Positions 1-13,275 of a stretch of DNA of 64,000 nt are shown one piece after another. The DNA lies in assembly GCA_037043015.1 (NCBI GenBank), contig CM073324.1, positions 5,601,013 to 5,665,012 on the forward strand. The letters are read 5' to 3'. Every line of letters starts with the position of its first letter. The stretch's first letter is position 1. Below the pieces are notes generated by a model. The model made no database searches, was not told where the DNA came from, and worked only from the letters and a program-made list of their open reading frames with translations. The stretch is from Bryum argenteum. Its lineage: Eukaryota > Streptophyta > Bryopsida > Bryales > Bryaceae. Both the position numbers and the translations under genes were made by a program.

Positions 1-3000
1 AGAAATCAACACCTTTGCACAATGGATGTTCTGAAACACAAAAACAAGCCATGTCAAAACCACTCAAGTATTCACGGATTAGCCGGATAAGTCCTAACAA
101 AGTAAAGTAGAGATCTAGAAAAGAATAGAATTTCTAAGACTGTTTACCATGCACATAGAGGCAAACTGTAGTGTCAAAAAATTTCTCCAATTAAAGTAAG
201 CCTTCCTGTCAGTGTGATGGTCTTTCATTGGCAATGCCAAAGAAGAAATTCGATACACACACGTCACCCTGTAATTCAACAAATCCCTCACTATTCATCA
301 ATTCCAGTAGCAATATCATCTCTTAGATTCTACATTTGCTAATGCTCACTGATCGATGAACAAGTAGTTAAACACAAAATACTAACATTGTTTGCCATAG
401 GCTACAACATTTTCTTGCACTGTAAGGACCTGCACAAGATCTGGAATCAGATGGATATGCATTCGTTTCACTCCACTTGAATGGACCCTAATTCACTTAT
501 AATCACTCCTTTGATGGCTCGGAACATAACGTTCGACATATTCTAAATAGTTTCACTCACACAGAGTGCACCCAATGCACAAGAAGTTGGATAGTATCAC
601 CTCAACAGCTGCTCCTCATTACAGTCATGAATACATAATCAACCCTCATTAATCAGCCCATTCAATAGGTGACCTAATCAATGCTCAATCTAGTACCTGC
701 TCAAATCTTATAGAGGCAAAAGTAGAAGCTCACTATGTAGATCCGACAAACCTCAAAACTGGAAGATGTACATCACCTTCCTGTTCAAGTGATGTTGCAG
801 ATGTTGCTATTCTCCAAATCTTCCAAATGGTCACTACAAGCAAAGGTGAAATGACCGTAACCCATCAATCAACTCAATTCTGAAATAAAACGAGGTACAC
901 AATTCGATGCACAACGGGTTCAACAACAACGGCCCTGGGAATTTCGAGTTTTCTGTAGCAAGAAGAGAATAGTACCGACAAACACGGTCCCTGCAACCAG
1001 CAAAGAATGAACCAAGCACTTCCTAAAAACATAACTATCAGATTGGTAAGAACACCACTGGGCCCTTTCTCCATTAGGGAACTCTGCAATCTATTATCAT
1101 AGGGCAATCAAAGGCACCTGCAAGGAAAACCCCCAAAATCTCACAGACCGCATCTTTATCCAAGACTACTCGTCTTCACTCAAAGATGCACCTCAAAGAT
1201 TACCGGAAGAAATCGACACATAACGACGCCTCTCACGAAATATAATGGTCCACAAGGTTTGCCATGTACGTACAATACAATAACAATCTCGAAGGTATGC
1301 TCCGGACGGTTTCTTTTGTAAGTTTCTCAAAAGACTGGACATCACATTCCCACTTTAATCGCAAAAAGAAGCTACAACACCAAACACAAATAAAAACCAC
1401 CATGATCCACCTCTTAGCACCCGGATACTCTCGGCGAAACGAATTTAGTCAAGAAATTCGGATGTTCCATCGAGAAACAAGAAATTTTCACACCAGGCAC
1501 ATGTAATGAAAAGAGATCGAAGAGGTCGAGTTGCCTATCAATGAAGACAGTTCGTGAAGCTTTGTAAAATAGAGGAAGATCTCATGCCGCATCGTTGTAC
1601 CAAAGTCCCTTTATCGCAAAGACCCACCCGCCTACAATCCATCAAAACCATCACAAACGAAGAAGTCATCATCCATTCAAATGATTGAGTAAGAACTATC
1701 TTGTAAGTAATGTGAAACGAATTCAATACGTGTCGGCAAATTTTCTACAACTGCAGGCCATTCCTAAAAACCCCGTAATCTCTATCTTGCAAGTATCCTG
1801 GAAGACCTATTATTAAAATTGGTGACTGTTACAACCATTTTAGAATCTGTCCATAATCAAGGCCACAATCATGTGAGTTTCCGACTCCTTATTGCTCAAC
1901 TACCACTCCAAAGCAGAACCATTACAAGAACAGGATGTGACATTTACAAACAGAATGATCACAAAATCTGTAGGAGCCACAAATATCTCCTGGCTGCCAT
2001 AGTACATAAGGATTATTCTCTGTTTTCCAACGGGATCTGCAAGGCGGTGGACCGTACCGACAGAGATGAGCACCCTCCTCACTCTCCATAACATGTTTGT
2101 TTGTCTCCGCCAAACCCAACTCACTTTGTAGAAATCAAATTGTAGGATAAGCTGAACCTTGGAGAAAAGATCTGATCCATCATAGGGACCTTCTAGAATT
2201 CCACCTCACTTTGTTTCTCTCGAGATCCATCATTGCAAGCTGCTAAAATTGTAATTTCTCAATACACCTGAATTGCCATTACTCCACACTTGTAAATGCC
2301 AAGAAATGCAATGGCATTACAGATAATTTTCGGTTTCAGTGCCATGGCCTTGAAAGATGCACATGTTGGTTCATTAACAGAAGTCTGAAGAAAAGCACCC
2401 GCTGAAAGTAGACTAAAAAATGTACCGACGTACAAGAAACTACGCGTTCTTTGATCCCTACATGAGTGCCTGCCAGTAGAATTTTCGAGAGAATTGACAT
2501 CCTGACCCTAAAGTATGATTTGCACCGAATCAAATCAACGACTTAGTCAATGTTCATGTCTACACATGTGAAAAATTACCTCGGAATGCAATGCTGATGG
2601 ACTCAAACTCAAAATTTCCTTGATGCACGCAATTCACTTACAGGTGAACAAACTACAAAGAGATTCTTCTCGCAATAAAAATCAATTCCTCAAGCATTTG
2701 ATGAAACCTTCTGGGATCAAGATACAACCTACCTCTTGACTAACAGTGCACGATACGAATTAGGTCTTGAAGAGGGTTAGGTTTGTGCGGAAGGGTTCGC
2801 TTTTCGATAACAATATAGAGTTAGGGATTGAACCCTTACCACGAGCAGGAGCGATAATGATCAACAAATTGTGTCGCCAGTGCTCTTCATCGCCAACTCG
2901 TCATCAAATTATCATGTTCGTGAGACCACAGAACACCTTGCAGCATCTTCGCAAACAAACTCGCTTGCAATCAATTGCAAGCTAGGGGTTGTGCTTTTCA

Positions 3001-3740
3001 ATGCGCCTCTGTTTGAGAATTATATCAACAGAGTATGATCAAGTGCTTAGCACCCCAAAGAGAACCCAATTCTTCCATGAACAGAAAACCCTACTAGCTA
3101 GGTTAAGAGGATACGGTCTAACGCGATATCAAGAAACCCGTTCTTAACCACTGACATCAGCTCAAAACAAACATCGATAAGCTGCTCAAAAATGCCCAAA
3201 AATGTACTGAAAAATGGCCTCATGTAGAAATAGTAAAGGTTGTTGACTAAAAAGCAGAACTTGTGCTAGCCTCTGATTGAGAAGATTACTACTATTCATG
3301 TGTTGCAGCTGGAGAGAACTCCGTAACCTGTGTACAATTCTGCGTACAAAAGTTCCTATGAGACCATTGTGTTGTGAAGAGATTACAAACTGAGCTACGG
3401 CGGTCAGTGATTCTCTTAAGGCAACTTCACGCCAAAAAGCGCTTTAGTCCCGAGAGAGGCTACGCATCACAAGCGTGAAAGTACAAATGAACCTCCACTA
3501 TCAAATGTATACCAACACTACACCGTCTTTGTCCGTACAAATGCTTTGTGAGAAAGAGGTCCAAGAAAGAAATCCAAGCAAGAGGTGACCCAAGCAAATC
3601 ATTCAAACACAAATTCAAGAAACTCCAATAGAATCGGTTTTCGGGGCCTTTTCCGCACACACAATGATGAGGTTGAAGAAGAGCCCGAAGGTGTGAGGAC
3701 TCAATGAAGACGAGGGTGAGCTCGGGACTATATTATGGCG
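1..3740. other. Non-coding or unresolved region; possible minus-strand transcript
   Basis: No open frame here resembles a known protein and no exon chain could be assembled. Read on the minus strand, 3460-3740 looks like a plant leader: it is CT-rich, with an AT-rich box near 3730. The sequence further left looks like UTR or intron. A gene whose coding part lies left of the window is possible but not shown. Confidence 0.3.
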
Positions 3741-6700
3741 ACCACCACCACGCAACAGTCGCCCTTAATTGTGCATGGTCTCACAAAGTTACTTAATTAC
3801 AATCACCGCCATACTCCTTTACCTACCATATCACTTACACCTTGTCATAAAGTCACTTAGTTGCCATATTCCTCTACTAAGGTAAAAACGTATCCAACTT
3901 ATCTTGGTGAATCTAGCGTATCAAGCCTCGTTTATGGCACACTTACATACAATTTGATGTCTCAAATAGGATTCCAATGTTCTCTTCCTCCGTCCTTTCC
4001 ATTTTGAACTTACCATGTTGATGGTATACAATGCATTTTCCTTCCCTCCAATTTTTTTGTTCAAAGAGAGTTATGGCACATTGGATCCACCATGGTAATT
4101 AAAGCTAGTGCTTTCAATCCAAGTAATATTGACTTCATCCCTAAATTCTACCTACATTAATTTCTTTCTATAAAAATTACATCACATTCAACTCAACCAT
4201 ATCTTTTCGGGTCCAAGATAACATTTGATCGTTTTTAGTACCATAAGTGATTTTGAGCTTTTCTTATGATCATTCTTTGAAACAAGACAAATTTACATGT
4301 ATCAATAAATAAGTGTACCAAAAAAAAACAATAAATCCATGGTCAAAACCAAATTAGTTGTATATCATCCGGCATCCTCTGGATCAGTATATTAAGGCTT
4401 TTGGTAAAGATTTATTTTGGTTTTTACGAAATTAAAAGGCCAACCATTCAATTAACTAAGAGTGGAACCAGAAGACTATGCATGGGTGGTACGTAATTGC
4501 TTTTGACAATATCTTCTTGTAATTCAAAATTTGGGAAAAAGTTAAAGGGGTTGACTTAAAGAACAATGATAAAAAAACAAACATAGAATTTTAACCAAAT
4601 CAATATAAAGATGAACAATAATGGAAGCGTTTTTTTATGTGCTCCCTTGTTACAAAGCTACTTGTGTAGAGATCTCCCTTGTAAGATCTCAGGTAGATCA
4701 AAATGCAAGTCTAAGAATGTGCATGTGCAAATAAAAGTCACTACAGATAAAAAATGTAGGTTGTTAAAATGTAAGTATGAATGCATGATAGGGTTTTTTG
4801 GATTATTTCGGGTCAAATGAGGAACCATGTTGGGTCAAGATTGGAACTTCCTTAGGGAGAGCATCTTATCTACTTACTCCTTAGTTACAAAGCTCTCTCC
4901 TTGTGCAAATCACTCTACAATTCACTATACATAAGCATGTAGGTGTCAAAATGTACCTTAGTTTCGATGCAGATTAAAGTTAAAGGTTTGGGTCAAATGT
5001 AAAACAATATTGGGACAATTCTTGACCATTGAGACATTTTCTCTTGTGCATTCTCATATTAAAGAAGGTATCGGTATGAAACTCTCTTCAAGATTCAATT
5101 CATATTACACATATTATCTCTATTACATTATAGAATCATAAACCCCTTTTATGAGATTATCATGATTCGAAACCTTTTAGAAGGAACTGATAAACTTCTC
5201 AAGAAAAGGCATCACTTTTTAGAAATAACCCACAAATTATTATTTCTACATCTCGACTGCCTCCAAAGTTATGGAAACATTGTTTTGCAATCCTATTTCT
5301 AAGCTCCTCAAAAAAGAAAACTCGTATTAATCAACTGAGTGTCTTCATCCATCCAGTCTAATGAACTTCTGTTTTTGTGAACTTAGAATACTCGGGAGAC
5401 GAACTTGACCATTTCGAGATGAATCCCCTGCCAGAAAAAGAAACAAAGTCGGATTCATTTTACTCCAAATAAAACAAATTTGGGAGTATCATTTTCATAA
5501 ATTAATTTGGGAGTCCTTTTGAGCCTGGTTATTTCACAACGACCGTGAACATTCAATTGAATTTCTGTATTTAAGGTGATATGCAAATTGTAAATCATAA
5601 ATTGCAAATTGCAAATTGTCGGGATAGGATGTGACCTCTGTACATTAAAAAAAAGGGAAAAAAAAAAAAAAAAACTAATGGTATGCATACAAACTTCTAA
5701 CATATAATCTTCTCGCTCACAAATAAAGAAGTAGAAAACCAGCAGAAATGCTTTTTCAATAAAGCTCTTAGAATACTTTGCTAAAGTTTGAAGTGTGTCA
5801 AAGCGTTGCAAGTGATGATTGACTCAATTTATCATTACAGTCAAGTTGATATTTTATTTATTGTGGGAGAAAGAAGATGGCTTTCGTGATACTCCAATAA
5901 CAATAGCAAAGTAACTAAAGCACATAAATAACTAAATAAAAATAAACTAATTAACAAATTTCCAATAAACATGATAGTCAGACAGCAAGGTTCACGAATT
6001 GCCCCAAGCCATCAAAGTTGGTACCTTTTGTGAACAACACCAAAATATATCAAACATGACAGAGTGAGGTTCTATGCAATTCATGATGAAGGTTACTTGA
6101 AGATCTATACTAATAACAATACGTGGACAACTTAGTACATCAATTTAAGAAGAACAATCTAGGGCTATGTAGCTTAGTAACATGTGTATGGACATAAAAA
6201 TCATAATAAAAGAATCTTGGTTCCTTTCATTGTAAATGAATACTATATTGTAATACTATATTTCGTTGTAAATGAATGCATGCTTATAATTGTGTTGTTA
6301 GGTTATATAATATATATGGTGGCGATGGAGAGATGTAACTCATAAAATCTCATGTTGCCATTTATCCTCGATCAAATTCAAGCCCCTTAAGGTATGCCAT
6401 TCCTCCTATTTTGTGAGCTCGGAAGGTGCCATCCGCTCTAACTTGAGTATTTCAACAAGAACCCTTAGCATGTACCTCATGTGTGCATGGAGTAGGGTGA
6501 CCAATAAGAGGTTTGCCTAGACTGGTCAATTCTAGAAGTTGAATTCATTCTTGGAAATCCTCAAAAATATCACAAATATATATGAAAACTGATATCTCCT
6601 TTGCTAACCAGTGCGAATGCCTCAGGAAACAGGTCTTAATTGCACATGACCAATAAGGCAACAATTTGAAGTAAATGCTTTTGTATGGAGGCAAGTAAAT

Positions 6701-6955
6701 TCCACTGATTTATTGGCCTAAATCGTCACGATGAACTCATCACACAATCAACAGGCGTGTATCTAACGAAGCTTGTAACCAGTGCCACAAACAGACTACA
6801 CCTCGTCAATACAATAATTTAACATGAGGCCGTCAGTCATGAATGTGAGTTTTCAAGAGGTGCCTGTATCAAATACAACGCTAAAATGGCTCCTGCATAA
6901 CGAACCTCCTTCCACAAGGCATGATTCCTTCACGAAGGAATAAGATGGCAACATG
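3741..6955. other. AT-rich intergenic region
   Basis: No recognisable gene. It contains a poly-A tract near 5648-5675 and short AT-rich stretches. Nothing else could be supported except that the right edge is the 3' flank of TAP46. Confidence 0.4.
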
Positions 6956-9068
6956 CTACCCACAAGGTGTAAGCTTCTTGTTGCCGGCACCTCTCGGATT
7001 ATCATCCTTCCAATCATCCCAGGCCCGAGCCTTATTCGTGGCAGCTTCATCGTCGCTGTCATCATCCTTCTTTTCCTCACCCACCCAGGACGATTGATTT
7101 GCTTCGTCGAAAATCCTCTGATTGGTCTCGTTCCAGGTGCGCATGATCTCCATTTCTGCTAACCCCGCCTGCTCTATGCTCATGCTTGGTAAACTGCACA
7201 AATTAAAACCACCCACTCAGCTTGCTACATAAAAAAACAAACCGGCCCAGATAGACTTGATTTAAAAGTCAGCTTTGCATACCTGTGGCTAGGTTGGAAG
7301 ACTTGGGCAATCTGTCGCTCACGATCAGTAGAGAGGCTTCCACTGACTACACTCGCAGGCCCAAACAACATGGGATTCCCGTGAGTGTGTTGATGAGTTG
7401 GTTGAATGGCCACACGTCCCTCTATTACGTCTTGAGCATACGTTGCACAGTTTATAGGTTGTACTGGTCTTGCAGTTCGGGCTTTCACTGCCCCTTGTCT
7501 GTGCCAGTCATCGGCTCTTTGATGCCTTTCATCCAACAATTCCTTCGAGAACGATTCCCTACCCTGAGACACGACGAACGCTTCATCAAATGTACTGCAC
7601 CTAATGCTTACTGTGGAAGCTGCTTACCTGCACAACGAACTATGCAACAATGATATGATGCAATGGTTTACCTCTTCGTTAGCTGTTTTAACAGCGGCTA
7701 ACATCTCTTCCTCACGTTGTATCATCTCGACCAAGTCCAGTGACTGTTGTAGAAACATACAAGTAGGTAAATATCACGTGCATTACAGCTAAGCGAAGCA
7801 GGTGATAGTAAATATGATATGAGACCGAATGCACAGAGTCTAGGAAGATCTGGACACATACCTTGCATAAAGCGAGTGATATCTGCATGAACCAAGCCTG
7901 CAATATCCTCAACACAGATGAGTTCAGTACAAATGAGGTGCCTGTCGAAAAGCACTGAAATAAAAGCTGACTGATAAAGAGCTTACCTCTCGCTCTTCTT
8001 CATCATCTTCATCTGGCAAATTCTCTTCTCCTTGCTCAACAGAGGTGGTCTTCGCAGTGGCTTGCATAGAGCGCCGCCGCCTCTCCTTTCTCTCCTTAAT
8101 TTCTTGCAATTTAGATTCAGCAGCTCTTTGCTTTCTAAACCTTGCAACCTAAAGCATCAGCAAAAGAGAAGAACTGAGAACGTGAACAAAACGAATAAAA
8201 CTCATATCCAGTATTAAAACTGAACACCCCTTCAGCTCATCGTCAAACATGCAAAACAAGTCGTCATCTACGTCGCTGCATATCAACGAAGATTGCTAAT
8301 AGACGTACCTTTTCAGCTCTTCTCGTTTCAGGAGTAGTCTGCCCCTCTCTCGTAAGAACCTGAGCCTCACTTTCTGAAAGAAGCTCTAGGCGCTCGCACG
8401 ATCGAATAAAGCTCTGCCACATCCAACAAAGATGAGTCCGAGAAGTCAAAGAATATGAATTTCTCTGTAACAAACTGCAATTCAAAAACAATATGTACAA
8501 ACCACAATCGCTTTGTATGAAATATGCTCCATAGGACAACGAAACGTACCAGTAATTGTCCTTTGGAAACCCTAACCAACTGCATTCGGTCCTCAGTCTC
8601 CAACTTCTCAGTAAGATCACCCAAATAATAGGGAACCTGCAGTTGAAGATTTGGTTGAGAATGAAATATCTCACAGACAATCGAATCGTCTAAAAGGGAG
8701 ATGGTACCAAGCAACAGGATACTGATGAAACTGCTTACCAATAAATACTTGAGATCCCCAGTGCTGATATCATCCTTGTCCTCATTGCTAGAGAATAGAC
8801 CTAACTTGTCTATAATTTCCTGGCACTTCTGTAATATCTGACAACCTTTCTTTACATCGTCCTGCCAAAGGAAAGTACCATCACCGCTTAATTACACCAA
8901 CACTCAAAGATGAATTGATACAATAATAGGCAATCTAAACAACTTCGAGAAGAACAAACATTAAAAATTGCTTACATTTGCGACTCGAGACGAATTTGCA
9001 CGGGAGTGAATTTCCTGCGCTTGGTTCAACAGCTGCGGAAGTGGCACATCTTCCAAGTCTTCTCCCAT
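6956..9068 (-). CDS. TAP46: PP2A regulatory protein TAP46 / IGBP1 (alpha-4) homologue
   Basis: Nine exons on the minus strand: 9068-8976, 8861-8739, 8636-8550, 8413-8309, 8148-7987, 7897-7862, 7743-7672, 7563-7283, 7193-6956. All have GT-AG borders and consistent phase, giving about 398 residues, close to plant TAP46 (about 405). The C-terminus carries the family signature ARAWDDWKDDNPRGAGNKK followed by LTPCG. The middle has PINCATYAQDV and FGPASVV. The N-terminal half is helical and charged. In the known family, TAP46 binds the catalytic subunit of PP2A-type phosphatases and acts downstream of TOR. The start codon is the only ATG in frame at the head of exon 1 (MGEDLEDVPLPQLL). It is divergent from the VPS60 gene, 559 bp away. 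No breaks are seen. Confidence 0.95.
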
Positions 9069-9627
9069 GGCTATCAATCCAAATTAATAACCTACAGAAC
9101 GGCACAGAGATTGATTACATAATCACAACCCTTTAAGCGCAAAATAATCTCCCAAAACCCTAATACAAATTGAACCTGAAGCGTATTCTTCAAAACCAGG
9201 AGTATTAGAAGCAATCCGTGCACAACGTAAGTTGGTGATTGAAGAGAGATTTAGAACGAGCCATTCAAGGCGGGGAAAAAAATGAGATACCGATAAACTG
9301 AACACTCCGATCGTCCCTAACAAACTTCGATCGTCCCTAACAAATTTGCTTGAGAGCCTCAAAATTTCCGAGCGCTTGATCGTGGGTGTGTGACAAAACA
9401 TAAACCCTTGCCGATGAAGAGGACAGAAGTAAAGGCTCGGGGGAACAGTGGATGAGAACAGGGGAATGAATGATATATTTTTTCTTCATCCATCCATAGG
9501 CAGTCTTCTCTTCCAAGTCTTCGATCTCGTTCCGAGTCCTCCAGAATCGCCATAGCTGATTCGCTTGAGCTTTTTTAACACTCGATCGATCGTTATTAGG
9601 TTTTTCGGATTCGAAGATTGAGCCGCA
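9069..9627. promoter_or_regulatory. Shared bidirectional promoter of TAP46 and VPS60
   Basis: The start codons of two head-to-head genes lie 559 bp apart, so both promoters and both 5' UTRs must fit here. The region contains a perfect 20-bp-period duplication (see 9308-9347). No clear TATA box is visible on either strand. Confidence 0.6.
9308..9347. repeat. 20-bp tandem duplication in the divergent promoter
   Basis: The 17-base core CGATCGTCCCTAACAAA occurs twice at a 20-bp spacing. It contains the palindrome CGATCG. It lies between the two divergent start codons and could be a paired factor-binding site, which is inference only. Confidence 0.8.
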
Positions 9628-10980
9628 ATGAGGCGCGTTTTTGGTGTGAAGAAGGAGAAGGCGCCTGCGCCTACGGTTGAGGAAGCGACTCAAAGGGTTA
9701 GTTGATTATCAAGCGCTTCATTTGTTGTTGTTTTTTTCTCACATGTTAGATCTAAACATGGCGTGTTGACTCTGAACAGATCAATAAAAGAGGTGATACA
9801 ATTGACGAGAAAGTAAAGAAGCTGGATGGCGAGCTTTTTCGGTACCGGGAGCAGATCAAGAAGACGCGGCCTGGCCCTGCGCAAGAGGCTATCAAAGCCC
9901 GTGCCATGCGAATTCTGAAGCAAAAAAAGATGTAATCAATTCCTCATCATATGACTCTTAACACGGAGAATTCAATATTTACTTCAATCTCCATCGCTTC
10001 CGAGGATTCTGAAAGCTTTCATTCTGGTCTATGTGATCAAAGTTGCCTTCGTCGATAAATTAGGGTTAGCAGTTTTCACTTTTTATTGATGGAGTCGGTA
10101 CCAAGTTTGCAGGTACGAAGGCCAGCGTGATCAAATCTACAGTCAAACGTTCAACTTGGAGCAAGTTTCGTTTGCAACTGAAGGACTCAAGGATGCTCAG
10201 CAAACGGTGCGATTCCTCATCAAATAAACTTTAAATTTTCCTTATCTCCGAACGAAGCTTACAAGTCCAATTCTCATTGAGTTCGGGATATGCTGGTATG
10301 TGCAGATGTCAGCCATGAAAGCTGCAAACAAGGATTTGAAGGGAACCATGAAGACTCTCAAGATGGACGATATTGATGTACGTCTCTTTGTTGATCCTCT
10401 GTTGTTGATGTTTTTCGTATACCAAAGTTGAAGGACATTTCTAACTTGTGTGTGAAACTTCAACTGCAGAAAATGCAAGATGAAATGATGGACTTAGTCG
10501 ACTACAGCTCTGAGATTCAAGAGACACTTGGTCGCAGTTATGGTGTTCCTGATGATCTTGATGAAGAGGAACTCATGGGAGGTATGATATTGGCTGTCTT
10601 ACTTTTTAATTCTTTTGATCTTCATTGTAACAGAAATTTACTCTGACTGGCGGTTGTATCCATGGAACTTACAGAGTTGGATGCTTTGGAAGCGGACATG
10701 GGGTTGGAAGCAGAACCCGACGGTATGCCATCGTATTTGCAAGATGATAAAGACTCGGAGCTCGAATCAGACATTAATTTACCTGCTGCTCCTTCTGGCC
10801 ATGCAGCTCAGCCACAGGTGAGTGTCTCTTGAAGTCTGGTAGATCCTGTAGATTCTCTCCTTCAAACAATAGATTCCTCTATTCTCGAGGATTATATGTG
10901 ACGGTGCTTTACCTTTTTTTGAACAGGCTGCAGATGAGTATGGATTCCCATCTGTACCGAGAGCATCGATACGAACGTAA
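9628..10980 (+). CDS. VPS60: ESCRT-III-related protein VPS60 / CHMP5
   Basis: Seven exons: 9628-9696, 9780-9931, 10113-10206, 10306-10377, 10470-10581, 10675-10817, 10927-10980. All have GT-AG borders and a consistent frame, giving about 231 residues, the normal family length. The N-terminus MRRVFGVKKEKAPAPTVEEA, the segment INKRGDTIDEKVKKLD, the segment KKTRPGPAQEAIKARAMRI and the tail SVPRASIRT are diagnostic of CHMP5/VPS60 rather than other Snf7 proteins. The family is a charged coiled-coil Snf7 subunit that works at endosomes with LIP5/VTA1 and the VPS4 ATPase in multivesicular body sorting. The acidic C-terminal third is where LIP5 binds in homologues. It is divergent from TAP46. Confidence 0.96.
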
Positions 10981-11921
10981 TCAGCTCCGACTGTAAGTAG
11001 CTACTAGTATACGCATGGTTCTATATGGGAATGGTGATTTGAGGATGGAGGTTTCATAATGACATGTTGATAGTTACGTTACGAAGTCCTTATGTGTTGA
11101 TGACCCCCCTATTCTTTAACTGGCCTCTTGTTACTGTGTACGTAAGTAACGGCTTTGAACGGGTCTTTGATTGTACATCACTAATTAGTTAGTAAGTGAT
11201 TCCAACTGACGTGCAGTTGTTGATTGTATGGCAAACATCGCATTGGTAATTAACTTATCGCATTGTGTACAAGCCATGCTCTTCTAGGTCGTGACAATGA
11301 ATCCTTGAAGCAGGATTGGTTATGTTGTATGCACAAATATATATGGATTCCCATTAACATATATGGATTTCCATTGCCTCTAGATTTCCATTGCCTTCAG
11401 CTTTTACGAGTGGGTGCTGATTTTGTGCTTCACTTATGAATACGCATAGCTAGAGTTACGTTCCAGAATTGCAATGTCATATTCTGCATTGATTAGAAGT
11501 CAGGATGTAGTCATTGAAAAACTTGGTAGTTGAAATATGTGGGATTGCTACAAGAGAACCTATTACAAGAGAACCTATAAGTGAATTTTTCCTCTTCATT
11601 GTTGTCTGGAAATTGAGCTTCAAGGACTGCCAGAACTGAGTGCCAGAACTGAGTACCAAAATTGAGTACAGGCCCATCATATTGACTTTCAACAAATAAT
11701 GTAAGAAAATTGGATGCAAAAAAAATGAAACCATAAATTGCATAGAATTATCAGTGTAAGTAGTCATACTTCTATGGAATTGAGGCCTATTACACTCAAG
11801 TATCCACGTACAAACAAAAATAAAGTAAAATTCAATCTAAAACTCACTTTTGCCCACCCAAGTTGGAATGAAGTTAAAAAAATTCCACCTAACCTTGGTA
11901 GCCATAACAGCTGAAATGTGC
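10981..11921. other. Intergenic region with a short 13-bp tandem repeat
   Basis: 3' flank of VPS60. A 13-bp unit (TGCCAGAACTGAG and a variant) is repeated three times at about 11628-11666, and a 14-bp unit is repeated twice near 11550-11580. No gene seen. Confidence 0.4.
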
Positions 11922-12283
11922 TTAAGGTAGCGACACCCATTCCCGTTACTGTACCCATTTGCGTCAGCATACAGGGCACCTCAATCTGAGTGACTTTGAT
12001 CATTTGTTGAGAACAAATATTACTAAATGCAGTAAAGGTATAGTGGCAGAATTTGCTTCTCCAAGTCACGGAATCAAGGCCATTTAGACACAGTCAAAAT
12101 GTGCAAATCAATTTTTGACTTTGATTATCAAGAACGAACACAAATTTTCCAATAACATGACTTTTTCGATACATTTCAGATTAAAATCTAATTGCCTTTC
12201 CCCTGGTATAATAATTTCTCATACTCCTCATTCAGAAGTATGATAATTAGCTTAAAGCCACGGGAATGGGTGTTGCTACCTTA
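11922..12283. repeat. Inverted repeat pair of about 24 bp
   Basis: The word at 11922-11946 (core AAGGTAGCGACACCCATTCC) recurs in reverse complement at 12260-12283 with one mismatch. The right copy abuts the 3' end of the decayed Tc1 transposase. The pair may be terminal repeats of that element or the ends of a separate short MITE of about 360 bp; the sequence does not decide this. Confidence 0.55.
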
Positions 12284-12289
12284 TGCATG

Positions 12290-13275
12290 CTCCCATACAA
12301 GTTCAGACACTCATTGGGAGTAATTGAAGCCCAACAATCCTCGACACGCTCTCACAATTTTAAATATCCTTCGGGAGATCTCTCATATTGGTTTAGTAAG
12401 CGCTTTGAAGTTGCCTACAAGTGTTCAATTGGATTCAAGTCTAGAGACTGCGCCGGCCAATTCAAAACAACAAATGCTTGCAAATTCAACCAACGGCGCA
12501 CACTTTTGGATGTATGTTTCAGGTCATTATCATGTAGAGAAATCAAATTGGCAAGATTCAAATCATATGTATGGATTGCACGAATCAACTCTCACTCTAA
12601 AATTTCTCTATACATGTATTGATCCATTCTTTTCTTTCAATTTTACACATCATACAAGGACTACTTGAAGTCATGCAACCCCACATCATTACTCTGCCAT
12701 CTCCAAACTTGACAGTTTGTTGTACCATTGCTGCACTTCTACTCTGTTTATTATGAAACCAACACTAATTGCAACCATCACAGCAAAATCGTTTGATTTT
12801 TGTTTCATTGGAGAATACTATACAATCCCAATCATCATCGGTCCAAAGGCAATGACGTTTAGCAAATCCTAATTGTGGCTTAGTTTGAAGAAGAATAAGC
12901 TTTGGTTTCTTTAGCTTCATTTTAAATTTCAAATTGCTCCTCGGAACACTCTCCTCATGGTACTATTGCTCATACAAGCATCAAGCTCTTTCTTCAAGTA
13001 ATTTCTAACTTTGTGTGCGGTTTCTAAGCCACTTACAGTGATTGCTCTGCCACAAGCTCTACCACCAACTGCACGATATATTTTTGGCCTACCACCGAAA
13101 CTTTTATTTATATCACTCAATTCACTCAAATATTTTTTACAAGACTTTACAACCCAACTTATACATATCATTCTCAAGCAACATTTCTAGTACTCTCACC
13201 CCTCTTCAACTTCTTTAAAGGAGCTTCTTCTACTTGCTTTCTACTGGTAATAGAGAGAGATGTCAATGAATCCAT
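12290..13275 (-). pseudogene. Decayed Tc1/mariner transposase
   Basis: Minus-strand fragments in shifting frames with stop codons together match a Tc1-type transposase in order. There is a possible N-terminal helix-turn-helix (from about 13275), a GRPK box (about 13085), and VFSNETK containing the first catalytic D/E region (about 12810). Then follow MMWGCM (about 12685), LHDNDLKHTSKSVRRWLN (about 12500-12550) and LNWPAQSLDLNPIEHL (about 12430-12475), the hallmark DDE-region motif. The final residues are lost near 12290. In-frame stops, for example after the PIEHL motif, show it is inactive. Confidence 0.85.

Noticed and set aside
5455..5811. 118-codon minus-strand ORF
   Set aside because: Contains a phenylalanine run from a poly-A tract and AT-rich sequence. 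No family resemblance.
7285..7653. 122-codon plus-strand ORF
   Set aside because: It is antisense to TAP46 exon 8, which has clear homology on the minus strand.
12266..12668. Two overlapping plus-strand ORFs of 114-118 codons
   Set aside because: They are shadows of the minus-strand Tc1 transposase relic.
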